From the NCBI RefSeq assembly GCF_000316605.1, contig NC_019683.1, positions 1,348,036 to 1,412,035 of the forward strand: a DNA stretch of 64,000 nucleotides, read 5' to 3'. This DNA comes from [Leptolyngbya] sp. PCC 7376. GTDB lineage: Bacteria; Cyanobacteriota; Cyanobacteriia; Cyanobacteriales; MRBY01. The position numbers were made by a program, and so were the translations under genes. Of this stretch, positions 1 to 8,896 are shown in pieces. The notes under the pieces are model-generated. The model saw nothing but the letters and a program-made list of their open reading frames with translations. It was not told where the DNA came from and did no database searches. How positions within the stretch are numbered: the first letter of the stretch is position 1; each line of letters begins with the position of its first letter.

Positions 1-3000
1 ACACTACGACGATTTTCTTGTTCTAGATTCTGCTTTAGTTCTTTTGCTGTAGAGACTTCTAACTGAATATCAGCCAAGCTTTTCTCTGCTGCTTCTCGCT
101 TAGCAACCTCCGCCTGAAACAAGACCTCAAAATCTTGCTCTTCGATCGCCCGCACATATTCCACTAGATAATCATGTACGAGCTGATATTTTGTCGTTTC
201 ACCGTCGCGATCCTGCACCTCTGAAACCAGATCCGACAACACCAAAATCTGCAATATCATCTCGACATTCTCTGTTCCTTGCCCAAGTTGCTGTATCCCA
301 GTTTCGAGTTCATCAAAACTTTTAATCGGTCGTCTACCCTGCTTATCCGTCAGCAGAAACATGAGTTGATATGCCAACTTCTGATTGTCTGTTGCGCCAC
401 AATCCCTGACCACCGCATCCAGATAGCTCCGCACCAAAACCGCCTTCGGTGACTGTTTTTCCTTGACCCCTTTGATGGAAGCTTGCTGCTGATATTCTGC
501 GAGAGTTGTGATGCCGCCTGCCGTTTCCTCTAGTTGTCGTCCGATAATCTGTAGCTCAATAGGTCTTACTCGTTCCGTCGTTGGATCAAGAAGGTCATCC
601 ACCACCACTGCAATAAGACCTTGATCTGGCTGAAAACTTGTTCGTTCCGTTAGCCTTTGGAAAACTTGGATTGCCTCATCCCGCGAGAAATTTTTTAGTT
701 CGTAGCCATTGTCTCGACTGAGTAGATCAATGATTTGATTACCTCGTTTCAGTTGGTCGCGCCCCAACAAGAAATGCATATAGTCCCGCCGCAGCGAAAA
801 GACGAGATTCACATGGGTAGTTTCGTTGGTTAGACGTCCCAGTAGCTCAAAAAATTGTTGGCGTTCTGTTTCCTGCTCATAGGTAAAAAAGAACTCCTCA
901 AACTGATCAAAAATCAGCACCACTAATTGAGACTTTTGGTCACAGCTTTTCAGCACCTCAAAAATTTGTTCTTCTATATTCTCCCCCCTTCCAAAGGAGG
1001 ACTGGGGGGGATCCTCATTAAGTCCCAAGCCTTGCCGATCCGTTTGTACCGAATTTTGTGGGTTAGATCCCCCTAAATCCCCCTTATCAAGGGGGACTTC
1101 TGTATTTGCTCCCTCCTTTAGTAAGGGGGGCTGGGGGGGATCCCTAAGAGGCTGTGCAGCACTCTGGACAATCCCTCCCTTTGACAGGGAGGCCTCTACC
1201 TTTTCCCCCCTTTCCAAAGCAGGGGGGCTGGGGGGATCTTCAGAAAGTCTAATATTCTCAGAGTTCGTTTGTTGCGACGACTGCGGATTGGATCCCCCTA
1301 AATCCCCCTTAGTCAAGGGGGGCTGGGGGGGATCCTCAATAGGTTGCGAAATATTAGATCCCCCTAAATCCCCCTTATCAAGGGGGACTTTGTTAAGTAA
1401 TTCCGACAGTAAATTGTCCTGCCAATCCCCATAACTCCGAAACGTTACCTGCACATATCCATTCGGCGCTGACCGCTGACTCTTCGCCAACTCAGGAATC
1501 AAACCCGCATTCACCAAAGAACTTTTCCCGACACCCGAGTAGCCATAAATCACCGTTACCGCATGTTCGATACCTGTAATCCAGCCCACCAACTTTTCGA
1601 CATCCTCACCCCGACCCGATGCCCGAATCGCCACCGACATGCCATCCTCATCCCGCCGCTGCTGAATCCGAGTTGCCCCGATAAACGATTTGAAACTGTA
1701 CTCGTATTCCGCTAACTGCTTCTGTTCTTTTGCTCTGTAAGCTTCGAGATAGCGACCCAGCTCAAACAATATTTGTCGCTTCAGTTCGAGTAGACGGACA
1801 TGGGCGCGGGACAAACTTTCACTATCGAGGCTTTCCTCTGCTTCCTCTAATAACGCTAAAGCACCCTCTAGTTTCTGCTCTTCGTAATAAATCTGAGCCA
1901 AACTCTGTCGCGCTAGGGCATAGGTGAAATTTTCATCCTCAAGCTCTCGGACAACAGGATCTAAATATTGCTTGGCTTGCTGATTTTTTCCTTGGAAGAG
2001 CAGCGCATCCCCTAACCAAAATTGAGTTTTTAGATATAGCTTGCGCGATGATTTAGATTGTTGATTTTCTAGGAGCGCAAGGGATCGCCGAGCGTAGGTT
2101 TCTAGCTCATCCCATTTCTCTAGATAGCTCAGAATGCGCTGCCATCTCGGAAATGCCCACGTGATTGCGTCGTCTCTGCCGCAACTCTGCCATGCCTCTA
2201 TCGATTGATTGATATAGCCGTAGCTCTGCTGCCAAAACGAATGTGGTTGCTGCTGCTCTTCGATGAGGCGCTTTAGTCTATCCGGTGAAATATAGGAGAC
2301 ATATTCTTGATCTGAAAACGCTCGTGAATAATAAATGCGTGACAGAAAATAATAAACACAGCCAATGGAAAAGCGATCGCCCAGCTCTTGATACAGCTCA
2401 ATTGCTTTTTGGTAATGTTCAATGGCTAGCTCAGGCTGATAGATGCGCTGGCAAGTAATCCCGAAAAGCGTATAAAAACAAGCGATGGTTTTCTGCTCAA
2501 ACTGCGCTAAAAGATTTTCTTGAATTAGCGATAATTCTGGCTTGAGGAGCGTTGCGAGTTCAACCGTAAATGACTGTTTTTTTGGAATACGACCTTCGAG
2601 ATTATTGAGATAGATTTCGTAGGTAGAGTTGACGAAACGATTTAACTCTTGGGCATTAGCCACAAAGCCTACACCCACTGACCAACTTTCCAGATCGGGC
2701 GCAGAGTTCATCACTTCCCGGAATGCATCCTGAGTGAGCCAACAGACCATCGGCATCGGATAATCCCGCTTTAAAGATTCCCTCACCTGATTAATCGCAG
2801 TTAACAATTCTGGTAACTTTTCGATCCGCTCAAACCCTCGAATTAAGAGCCCATCAATATCATTGCGATGCGAGAGATTGCCCTGTTGCGCCAAAGCATC
2901 CAGCAAAGAGATTGTGTCGGGCTGAAGCTCAATCACTTCGAGATTTAGATCCGGTGTTTCAAGGAGAGCGTTGATGAGGCGATCGCGCAGAAACCGATAA

Positions 3001-3110
3001 TTACAATGGGCAAAAATCAGCGCAAACTCACCCTGATAAATGGCGATCGTATCGCGCAGCTGCTCCAGGGAATTGTATTGCTCTACCGTGAAATGGATAT
3101 CCTCTGCCAT
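1..3110 (-). CDS. nSTAND NTPase with TPR region, partial (C-terminus outside window)
   Basis: This reading frame is open from an ATG at 3110 to the left edge without a stop, so the C-terminus lies outside the window. The first ~180 residues resemble a degenerate NTPase-like region. TPR-like helices follow (about 200-480, for example QPELAIEHYQKAIELYQELG). The STAND core has Walker A GYSGVGKSS at residues 523-531 and Walker B LVVLIFDQFEEFF around D735. About 135 residues between the two motifs are encoded by in-frame palindromic repeats. STAND ATPases act as signalling or defence switches in which repeats sense a ligand and NTP drives oligomerisation; that role here is inferred. The gene lies 17 nt downstream of another P-loop ATPase, so the two probably form an operon. 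Confidence 0.85.
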   Translation of the reverse strand, partial: MAEDIHFTVEQYNSLEQLRDTIAIYQGEFALIFAHCNYRFLRDRLINALLETPDLNLEVIELQPDTISLLDALAQQGNLSHRNDIDGLLIRGFERIEKLPELLTAINQVRESLKRDYPMPMVCWLTQDAFREVMNSAPDLESWSVGVGFVANAQELNRFVNSTYEIYLNNLEGRIPKKQSFTVELATLLKPELSLIQENLLAQFEQKTIACFYTLFGITCQRIYQPELAIEHYQKAIELYQELGDRFSIGCVYYFLSRIYYSRAFSDQEYVSYISPDRLKRLIEEQQQPHSFWQQSYGYINQSIEAWQSCGRDDAITWAFPRWQRILSYLEKWDELETYARRSLALLENQQSKSSRKLYLKTQFWLGDALLFQGKNQQAKQYLDPVVRELEDENFTYALARQSLAQIYYEEQKLEGALALLEEAEESLDSESLSRAHVRLLELKRQILFELGRYLEAYRAKEQKQLAEYEYSFKSFIGATRIQQRRDEDGMSVAIRASGRGEDVEKLVGWITGIEHAVTVIYGYSGVGKSSLVNAGLIPELAKSQRSAPNGYVQVTFRSYGDWQDNLLSELLNKVPLDKGDLGGSNISQPIEDPPQPPLTKGDLGGSNPQSSQQTNSENIRLSEDPPSPPALERGEKVEASLSKGGIVQSAAQPLRDPPQPPLLKEGANTEVPLDKGDLGGSNPQNSVQTDRQGLGLNEDPPQSSFGRGENIEEQIFEVLKSCDQKSQLVVLIFDQFEEFFFTYEQETERQQFFELLGRLTNETTHVNLVFSLRRDYMHFLLGRDQLKRGNQIIDLLSRDNGYELKNFSRDEAIQVFQRLTERTSFQPDQGLIAVVVDDLLDPTTERVRPIELQIIGRQLEETAGGITTLAEYQQQASIKGVKEKQSPKAVLVRSYLDAVVRDCGATDNQKLAYQLMFLLTDKQGRRPIKSFDELETGIQQLGQGTENVEMILQILVLSDLVSEVQDRDGETTKYQLVHDYLVEYVRAIEEQDFEVLFQAEVAKREAAEKSLADIQLEVSTAKELKQNLEQENRRS
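984..1388. repeat. Cluster of palindromic GGGGGATC/CCCCTTA repeats inside the nSTAND gene
   Basis: About six related modules built from ATCCCCCTAAATCCCCCTT and its partner AAGGGGGGCTGGGGGGATC lie between 984 and 1388. I read the minus-strand frame codon by codon across the whole stretch and found no stop. It translates as alternating VPLDKGDLGGSN and DPPQPPLTKG units with diverged variants (DPPSPPALERG, EASLSKGG). Repeats of this type are known as dispersed elements in many cyanobacterial genomes. Here they form a Pro/Gly-rich linker between Walker A and Walker B. Confidence 0.85.
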
Positions 3111-3127
3111 CGTGCCCTGTTCCTAAT

Positions 3128-4480
3128 CTAGGCTTGCAGATCCTGTAATTTTTCTGCTCCCATGATAATCGGGTTTAAATCGAACCAAGAGGTTTGTGCC
3201 TCCTGATATTCAAACACCAACCGACTCGCAATCAATTTGTTGTAGTCGCGATCGCCCCCAATCTTTTTTGTTTGATAGACTTCCCGCAACATCTCATATT
3301 CCCCGTCATCCATGCTGAGAATCATGTTGTTAGAGCGCTGACGGATTTTCTCTTCGAGGGTCGCTTGGGTGAGTTTATCCTTACGCCAATCCTTTAAAGC
3401 CCAGTCCGACAATAGTTGCAATAAATTGCGCACGTGGCCACCACTAACCCGACACAAATGATTTAGGCTCTCTGGATCTTCAAAAACCTCTGTAATGTGA
3501 GCGTCCCATTCTTCTGGCTTTAAATCAGGAAATGCCCGCACTAAAACCATTTCGCGCATTTTCGCTAAACCTGCCGGATTATCCTCACCCGTCTTCGTTT
3601 TAATCCGCACCATCGGTAATGTTTTCGGCTGGGGGTTGTAGCGCGTCTCAATCAAACCGAAGCGATCGCCAAACCGGAGGGCTAGCGGCATCGTATAAAC
3701 CATGTGACAGGGAAAAGACTGCAACACTTCTGCCTGTCCGATAAATAAATCCTCATGCTGATTGCGATTGTCGCCGCGTTCTACCCGATCGAGGTTATCG
3801 ACGATCACCACCAATCCTTTCTTGTCCTGCTCCCGCACCAAATTCACCAACGGCTCAACCAATTCCTCATTGATATCCCGCAGCAACTCCGTTTTAATCG
3901 ACCCCAAATAACGATTTAACTTTTCCCGCAATGCACTATCAATTTTGGCTTTTGCCGTAATTTTCGCGAATCCAGTCCCCACCGAAAAACTGCCATCACC
4001 CTGCACCGACGCGCCAATGCCACCCGCCTCGACTGCAAACTCATTCACCTCAATCGGAATATTTAAAACCTCTTTTGTCTTCTCGAAAATTCCTTTTAAG
4101 CCTCGCGCTGGTGGCAGCTTTGCTTCCGTAAAACTTCGATCAATACAAATGGCGATCGCTAACAGGACATCCACGATGCTGACATCTGCCTTTTCGAGGT
4201 AATCGGTCGATTCAAAATAAACTGTGAAATAGCCCTCTTGGTTGAGCTTGTGACGGAGAGCAAGAAGTTCCGTGGATTTGCCGCAACCAATATGCCCCGT
4301 AAATAAATGGCAGGTGTGATCCTCTGGAAAAATATCGATGCCATCAAAAATTTCATCCACCACCTGATCGCCGCGCACTTCAGAGAAATCCACATAAAAA
4401 CGCTTATCCTCTGGGTCTCCAATATTCAAGGTTCCGTCTGGCTTCAAACGACGAATAAACCCTCTGAAATCAAATGACAT
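3128..4480 (-). CDS. P-loop (AAA/KAP-like) ATPase, partner of the nSTAND gene
   Basis: This 450-residue soluble protein has Walker A GHIGCGKST at residues 62-70 and Walker B GLVVIVDNLD around residues 222-231. A Gly-rich stretch with an AEAGGIGASV-like segment lies between them. The C-terminal half contains VSGGHVRNLLQLLSDWAL, which resembles the sensor-2/lid helices of Orc/Cdc6- and KAP-type ATPases. The fold is clear but the substrate is not. Its stop is 17 nt before the start of the nSTAND gene, which suggests the two ATPases are made together. A TspO-like gene ends 83 nt upstream on the same strand. Confidence 0.8.
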   Translation of the reverse strand: MSFDFRGFIRRLKPDGTLNIGDPEDKRFYVDFSEVRGDQVVDEIFDGIDIFPEDHTCHLFTGHIGCGKSTELLALRHKLNQEGYFTVYFESTDYLEKADVSIVDVLLAIAICIDRSFTEAKLPPARGLKGIFEKTKEVLNIPIEVNEFAVEAGGIGASVQGDGSFSVGTGFAKITAKAKIDSALREKLNRYLGSIKTELLRDINEELVEPLVNLVREQDKKGLVVIVDNLDRVERGDNRNQHEDLFIGQAEVLQSFPCHMVYTMPLALRFGDRFGLIETRYNPQPKTLPMVRIKTKTGEDNPAGLAKMREMVLVRAFPDLKPEEWDAHITEVFEDPESLNHLCRVSGGHVRNLLQLLSDWALKDWRKDKLTQATLEEKIRQRSNNMILSMDDGEYEMLREVYQTKKIGGDRDYNKLIASRLVFEYQEAQTSWFDLNPIIMGAEKLQDLQA

Positions 4481-4563
4481 CGCGACTGACCTAGGCTGAA
4501 TAACGGCGGTTGCCTTAATAATAGGTCGAGATTCCGGCGGTAAAAATAATCAGTGACAGGACA

Positions 4564-5304
4564 TTACTCTGCGCTCTGAGCCACAAGGGGATAAAGAGGT
4601 TCTTGCCCATTCAGTTGCCAAATACTAATCACCAAAACCGTTGCCACTGTTAGCCAGAGACAAGATGGCAAAATGATCCAGGCCGCTAAAGGAAGTACCT
4701 GCCAGTAGGCGATCGCCACTGCGAAAGAAGACAACAGAGGCCCCATAATTACCACTGGAACGGCAGCACCTAAACGACCTTCGACTGTGAAAATTGTGTT
4801 CCAAGTGTCACCGAGGGCGAGGTGAATCGCGTAGATAATCAAAGGCAAACTGAGAAAATTTTCGCTAGTGGCCAACCAAATATAGTAAGCAGACACAACT
4901 CGTAAAACCGCGATACTCATCCACACAATCGGAAATGCCAAAGGTGGTGGTGACCAAGTAGGGCGTTGGACAGAATCATAGCGTCTACCCGAGCGAGTAT
5001 TGTCTAGGGGCGAAAAGAGGCGCGATCGCAACGTAAAAAACGCAAAAAATCCGCAAACCGCTGTGACCGTCATCCATGGTTGCGAAAAATATTGAGTCAC
5101 CTGTGGCAGAAGAAAATTCATCCCCCAGAGCAGCGCCACTAATAATCCAATTTGGAGCGCTGTACCGAGAATATAGTTGACGGTCGCTTTCCCATCGAAC
5201 TGTGGATTCTCTAGATCTGTCGCAATTTTTTTATCGTCATTGGCTTTTTCCTCGACGCCCATGACCGTTTGGACGCCGGATTTAACAATATTTTTTGAGT
5301 CCAT
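4564..5304 (-). CDS. TspO/MBR-family tryptophan-rich membrane protein
   Basis: TspO/MBR proteins are small helical membrane proteins that bind tetrapyrroles or other hydrophobic ligands. This one has a short polar N-terminus (MDSKNIVKSG) and about six hydrophobic helices. The motif RPTWSPPPLAFPIVW matches the WxPPxxxFPxVW signature of the family, and LGDTWNTIF takes the place of the usual LNxxWSxxFF. The frame stays open to 5457, but that extension runs into the inverted repeat at 5402-5495. I therefore chose the internal ATG at 5304; neither start has a strong ribosome binding site. It may be co-transcribed with the two ATPase genes downstream. Confidence 0.7.
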   Translation of the reverse strand: MDSKNIVKSGVQTVMGVEEKANDDKKIATDLENPQFDGKATVNYILGTALQIGLLVALLWGMNFLLPQVTQYFSQPWMTVTAVCGFFAFFTLRSRLFSPLDNTRSGRRYDSVQRPTWSPPPLAFPIVWMSIAVLRVVSAYYIWLATSENFLSLPLIIYAIHLALGDTWNTIFTVEGRLGAAVPVVIMGPLLSSFAVAIAYWQVLPLAAWIILPSCLWLTVATVLVISIWQLNGQEPLYPLVAQSAE

Positions 5305-5401
5305 CGTAGTGGTCTTGCCTAATCGCAGTATTAAAAAAGTGGTGTTTAAAAAGTATTGATGATCGTAAACGATTCCATGCGACGGCTCTAGATTTTTGGT
5401 A

Positions 5402-5495
5402 TTGGTGACATAGGAGAGGATACTTGCAGTAACAGATCCACAAGAAGCTGAATGCATAGATATCTACTTTTTTACAGTCTGCTCATTCATCCCTC
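5402..5495. repeat. Left arm of a ~94-bp imperfect inverted repeat
   Basis: The reverse complement of 5402-5495 matches 6571-6665 with about 12 mismatches by my hand alignment (roughly 87%). The shared core includes GCAGACTGTAAAA, ATGCATTCAGCTT and GGATCTGTTACTGCAAGTAT. The arm overlaps the extended 5' part of the tspO frame and lies just upstream of the divergent lipoprotein gene. Confidence 0.85.
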
Positions 5496-5578
5496 AGGCG
5501 AATGAAATTAAGAGAGGTGACGTTTTGATATTGTTGTAGCAACGCCATAGCTCTACTGTTTAACTTAGAGAAATCTCA

Positions 5579-6376
5579 ATGAAAAAATTAACGTTCATAT
5601 TGTTCACATTGCTGATGCTTACAGCTTGCGGCGAGGCTGATCAGCAGGGACTCGAACGTAATGAAACTGCTACTCCAGAATCGTCCAACAGTTCAGAGTC
5701 GTTCCGTGCCGATGCTCCACCACCACCCAAGAAAAAAGGGACAGAGGAAATAAATTTCACAACCAATACTGTGAGCAATGGAACAGTTTCCTTCCGCATG
5801 GATGTCTGGGCGGACAACTGGTTCGCAGCGTATCTTGGCGAGACTTTGATTGTTGAAGACAGCGTTCCGATTACAACAGAGCGGTCTTTTAATGCTGAAT
5901 CAGTGACTTTTAAAGCCGACTATCCACTAAATATCAATTTTATCTTGAGAGATTTCAAGGAAAATAATACAGGGCTAGAGTATATCGGAGAAAATAAGCA
6001 GCAGATGGGTGATGGTGGTTTCATCATGCAGCTTATAAAAACCAGCACAGGCGCTGTTGTTGCTGTCACCAATAGTTCGCTGAACTGTTTGGTTATTCAC
6101 GAAGCACCCCTCGATAAATCTTGCGAAAATGAATCGAATCCTGTGGCCGGTACAGCGCCCTGTGATTTTGTAGAAACACCTGAGCCTGATAGGTGGATGT
6201 CGGCTAGCTATGATGACAGTGAATGGACGGCAACCACGGTTCATTCGGCGAGCGATGTTGATCCTAAACGAGGGTATGACCAAATTTTATGGGATGATTC
6301 GGCCGAATTTATTTGGGGGCCTGACCTTGAAACAGACAATACGTTACTTTGTCGCGTAACGATTCTGAGTCCATAG
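5579..6376 (+). CDS. Putative lipoprotein of unknown function
   Basis: This 265-residue protein begins with a signal sequence and lipobox (MKKLTFILFTLLMLTAC, then GEADQQG), so the Cys at residue 17 is probably lipidated. The mature protein starts with a low-complexity acidic and Pro-rich linker. It continues with a beta-rich region containing WADNWFAAYLGE, WMSASYDDSEW and LWDDSAEFIWGPD, which resembles carbohydrate-binding jelly-roll repeats that recur around WxASYDDSxW. That likeness is inferred. It is the only gene between the two inverted-repeat arms at 5402-5495 and 6571-6665. Confidence 0.75.
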   Translation: MKKLTFILFTLLMLTACGEADQQGLERNETATPESSNSSESFRADAPPPPKKKGTEEINFTTNTVSNGTVSFRMDVWADNWFAAYLGETLIVEDSVPITTERSFNAESVTFKADYPLNINFILRDFKENNTGLEYIGENKQQMGDGGFIMQLIKTSTGAVVAVTNSSLNCLVIHEAPLDKSCENESNPVAGTAPCDFVETPEPDRWMSASYDDSEWTATTVHSASDVDPKRGYDQILWDDSAEFIWGPDLETDNTLLCRVTILSP

Positions 6377-6570
6377 ATTCTCAGTTTGTAAGATAGAAAA
6401 GTCGCTGTCCTATGATGCTATGTTCGCCGCGCTTCGAGCCGTTTGGGCTCTAATCTCTATCGCCATGTTGAGCAAAGGCAAGCCAGAGCTAGATTATCTC
6501 AATTGTCGGTTTCCCCTAGAGATTGAGGAATAAGATGATCCGCTGAATTGTTTTTTTTCGTTGGTGAATT

Positions 6571-6665
6571 GAGGGATAAATAAGCAGACTGTAAAACAAT
6601 AGATATCCATGCATTCAGCTTTTTATGGATCTGTTACTGCAAGTATTCTCCCCTATTTGACCAAC
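6571..6665. repeat. Right arm of the ~94-bp imperfect inverted repeat
   Basis: Partner of 5402-5495 in opposite orientation, ending 14 nt from the mscS stop. Read on the plus strand it encodes MHSAFYGSVTASILPYLTN; the left arm read on minus encodes MHSASCGSVTASILSYVTN. The remaining part of the 6377-6679 gap shows no gene. Confidence 0.85.
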
Positions 6666-6679
6666 GCCAGATTTTTTGC

Positions 6680-7564
6680 TTACCTGAGTAACTCGCCACC
6701 CATTCCTTCTTCATTAACTATTCTCATAAATTCTGGATAAGGCAATTTGTGCCGTTGAAAAGCCTGTTTAGCACGACGAATTAAATCGGTTTTATAAACA
6801 AATTCATCCCGTGCATCCATCGGGTAACAGCGGAGCTTAAACTGTGTCCCCCAATAATGCTCCTCCATCACCACTACGATTGGGAGTTTGAGCTGAGTGT
6901 ATTTACTGCTATAGGCAGCTTGGTAGAGGATGGATACAATTTTCTCGGCATCGGCATGGTGCGCAAAATAAAAACTTGTCGCCACCTGCGCTTCAAGCTG
7001 TCCGGTATTGGCATTAGAAATTGGCTCTGTCCAAGTGGTGTTGTGGGGAATAGTCACAACATTATCGTCGGGCGTTTGGATTTTGATACCCCGTAAACCA
7101 TAGCCCACCACTTCGCCATAATGGTCGGCAATTTGGATGCGATCGCCCATCCGATAGGGGGCTTCAAATAACGCGAGCAAACCCGCAATCACAGAGCTCG
7201 CATAATCCTTAAACGCGAAACCGAGGGCAACGGCAATGGTTCCAGTGAGGGCAAGGAGATTTGCTTCGGATAAATTTAGAAAAAGATTGAGCAGATAGGA
7301 TAGCGTGACAATGAGGATGGATGCTTTCCAAAAGGGCAGTGCTTGTTTAATGGTTAGCCGAAACCGCCGGGGTACTCGCTCTGATAACCATTCCGTCGCC
7401 ACCTGAATCATCCAGAAACTACCGTAGGCGATCGCCACTGTAGTTGCAGCTTGTGCCACTTTGCCGAAGGTGATATCCGTGAGGAGATTGTCAGATAAAG
7501 GCTGCTCAACTTCACTCGTTTGCGCTAAAAACACAAGTTGATTCAGCAAGGATAAACTCGACAT
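6680..7564 (-). CDS. MscS-family small-conductance mechanosensitive channel
   Basis: This inner-membrane channel should release solutes on osmotic downshock. Hydrophobic helices in the first ~110 residues are followed by a pore-lining segment (ALGFAFKDYASSVIAGLLALFEAPYR) and the MscS beta domain (MGDRIQIADHYGEVV, TPDDNVVTIPHN). An alpha/beta cytoplasmic domain ends the protein. TTG (7582) and ATG (7573) starts exist upstream, but ATG 7564 has a G-rich ribosome binding site at 7574-7578 and lies 1 nt beyond the upstream stop codon. That junction implies translational coupling to the gene at 7566-8783. Confidence 0.88.
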   Translation of the reverse strand: MSSLSLLNQLVFLAQTSEVEQPLSDNLLTDITFGKVAQAATTVAIAYGSFWMIQVATEWLSERVPRRFRLTIKQALPFWKASILIVTLSYLLNLFLNLSEANLLALTGTIAVALGFAFKDYASSVIAGLLALFEAPYRMGDRIQIADHYGEVVGYGLRGIKIQTPDDNVVTIPHNTTWTEPISNANTGQLEAQVATSFYFAHHADAEKIVSILYQAAYSSKYTQLKLPIVVVMEEHYWGTQFKLRCYPMDARDEFVYKTDLIRRAKQAFQRHKLPYPEFMRIVNEEGMGGELLR

Positions 7565-7565
7565 T

Positions 7566-8783
7566 TTAGTCATCCCCCACAAAGAAATTGTTATTGCTCA
7601 ATTCCATTTTGAGCTTGGCGTAATGGGTTGCCTCCACCCGTAAACCTCCATTAGCCCGTTCGAGTAAACCCTTTCGCAATAATGCTTGAATGGCTGATTG
7701 GATTTGTCCTTCTTGTTGTCCCAAACTAAAGGCCAGATGAGCACGAGTCATGTGCCCGTGGATCAGGAGCGAGTGCAATAAATATCGATCATTGCCACTG
7801 AGTGTGGGCAAATTCGGTAAAGTGGGACGCACTTCGAGTAGATTCAGTTCTTCTTTCTGGTCGGTATCTTGCCCCAGCAATTTCAAATCTCGTAAATCCT
7901 CTGTCTCCTCAATAATCTCTGCCTCGATCCGTAAGCTTTGCAACCATAAGCTTTTCGCAACGCTGCTTACCCCTAAAGATTTACGAGCGAGAACATCCCA
8001 ATATTCAGGGCGATCGCCCTCCTCCTCTTCAGATACTTTTTCTTTCTCCGGCGTGGCAATAATTGTCTTGACAACTGGATCTAGCCAATCTTTGAGCATC
8101 TCACCATCCAGTTCAGGTAAAGCTTTCACCTCACTGAAATAGGCACTCACTTGGCACACAAAATCCAAAAAATTCCAAGCCCAATGGTTGCAGCCCATTA
8201 CCCAAAAACAATTGCGATGGTGAATGGCGATATCCCGCAGATATTCAATGCTTTCCCAGCCACCGATACAGCGCAGAAAACATTGTTCTAAACAAGGGAC
8301 TAAGATTAGCGTTTTGCGATTGTCAAGAGAATTTGGTTCAGGTTGTTGATCTGTGTCTTTTGTCTCAGGCGGTTCAATCTGAGCGTAGGGCATTAATGCA
8401 CCTTCGACCTTTCGTTTTAGTTGCCATGGATCCAACGGACGTTCAACACAACGCAGGGGCGTAATAATCGAGGCGGGTGGATCAACCCATTGCCGCAGAC
8501 TGTCATTCAAAATGTTGGCGATCGGTTCGACGGGATTCCCCAATAAAACTAAGCTATTGGGCGCATCAAGATTTTGTTGCCAGGCCTCGATGGCGGCGCT
8601 AATTTCAGTTTTGACAGTCTCTTGGTAGGGCGTTGGACTGGGTAAGGCTTGTAATTTTTTTGCGATTTGATTTTCGAGGACATCCGGCAGCATCACGAGC
8701 CCATCATTTGCTTCAGCGACGGTCGTATCTTTCTGAAAGCGTGACTGGAGATATTGTTTGAGGGATTGAGCTGCGGAATGCAT
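7566..8783 (-). CDS. Unknown protein with possible degenerate NTPase fold and C-terminal winged helix
   Basis: This 405-residue soluble protein is not one I recognise. LVLLGNPVEPIANIL sits where a P-loop could be but lacks GKS/T. KTLILVPCLEQCFLRCIGG followed by RDIAIHHRNCFWVMGCNHWAW resembles a decayed Walker B and sensor region. The last ~80 residues (LSGNDRYLLHSLLIHGHMTRAHLAFSLG and on) look like a winged-helix module. It overlaps or abuts the mscS start, so it may be a cytoplasmic partner or regulator of that channel. The function is not assigned. Confidence 0.7.
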   Translation of the reverse strand: MHSAAQSLKQYLQSRFQKDTTVAEANDGLVMLPDVLENQIAKKLQALPSPTPYQETVKTEISAAIEAWQQNLDAPNSLVLLGNPVEPIANILNDSLRQWVDPPASIITPLRCVERPLDPWQLKRKVEGALMPYAQIEPPETKDTDQQPEPNSLDNRKTLILVPCLEQCFLRCIGGWESIEYLRDIAIHHRNCFWVMGCNHWAWNFLDFVCQVSAYFSEVKALPELDGEMLKDWLDPVVKTIIATPEKEKVSEEEEGDRPEYWDVLARKSLGVSSVAKSLWLQSLRIEAEIIEETEDLRDLKLLGQDTDQKEELNLLEVRPTLPNLPTLSGNDRYLLHSLLIHGHMTRAHLAFSLGQQEGQIQSAIQALLRKGLLERANGGLRVEATHYAKLKMELSNNNFFVGDD

Positions 8784-8896
8784 AGTAAACGCCTAGAGAT
8801 AGTCGTGCCCTCTGTCTACCATACGGCGATCGCCCACTCCTCACGCTTTATGTCATAGATATTTGCAACTTGGAGCGGGTTTTGAAACTAACTCAA

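Noticed and set aside
984-1388. CRISPR array
   Set aside because: The repeats are palindromic, unevenly spaced, inside a gene and translated in frame; there are no uniform spacers and no cas genes.
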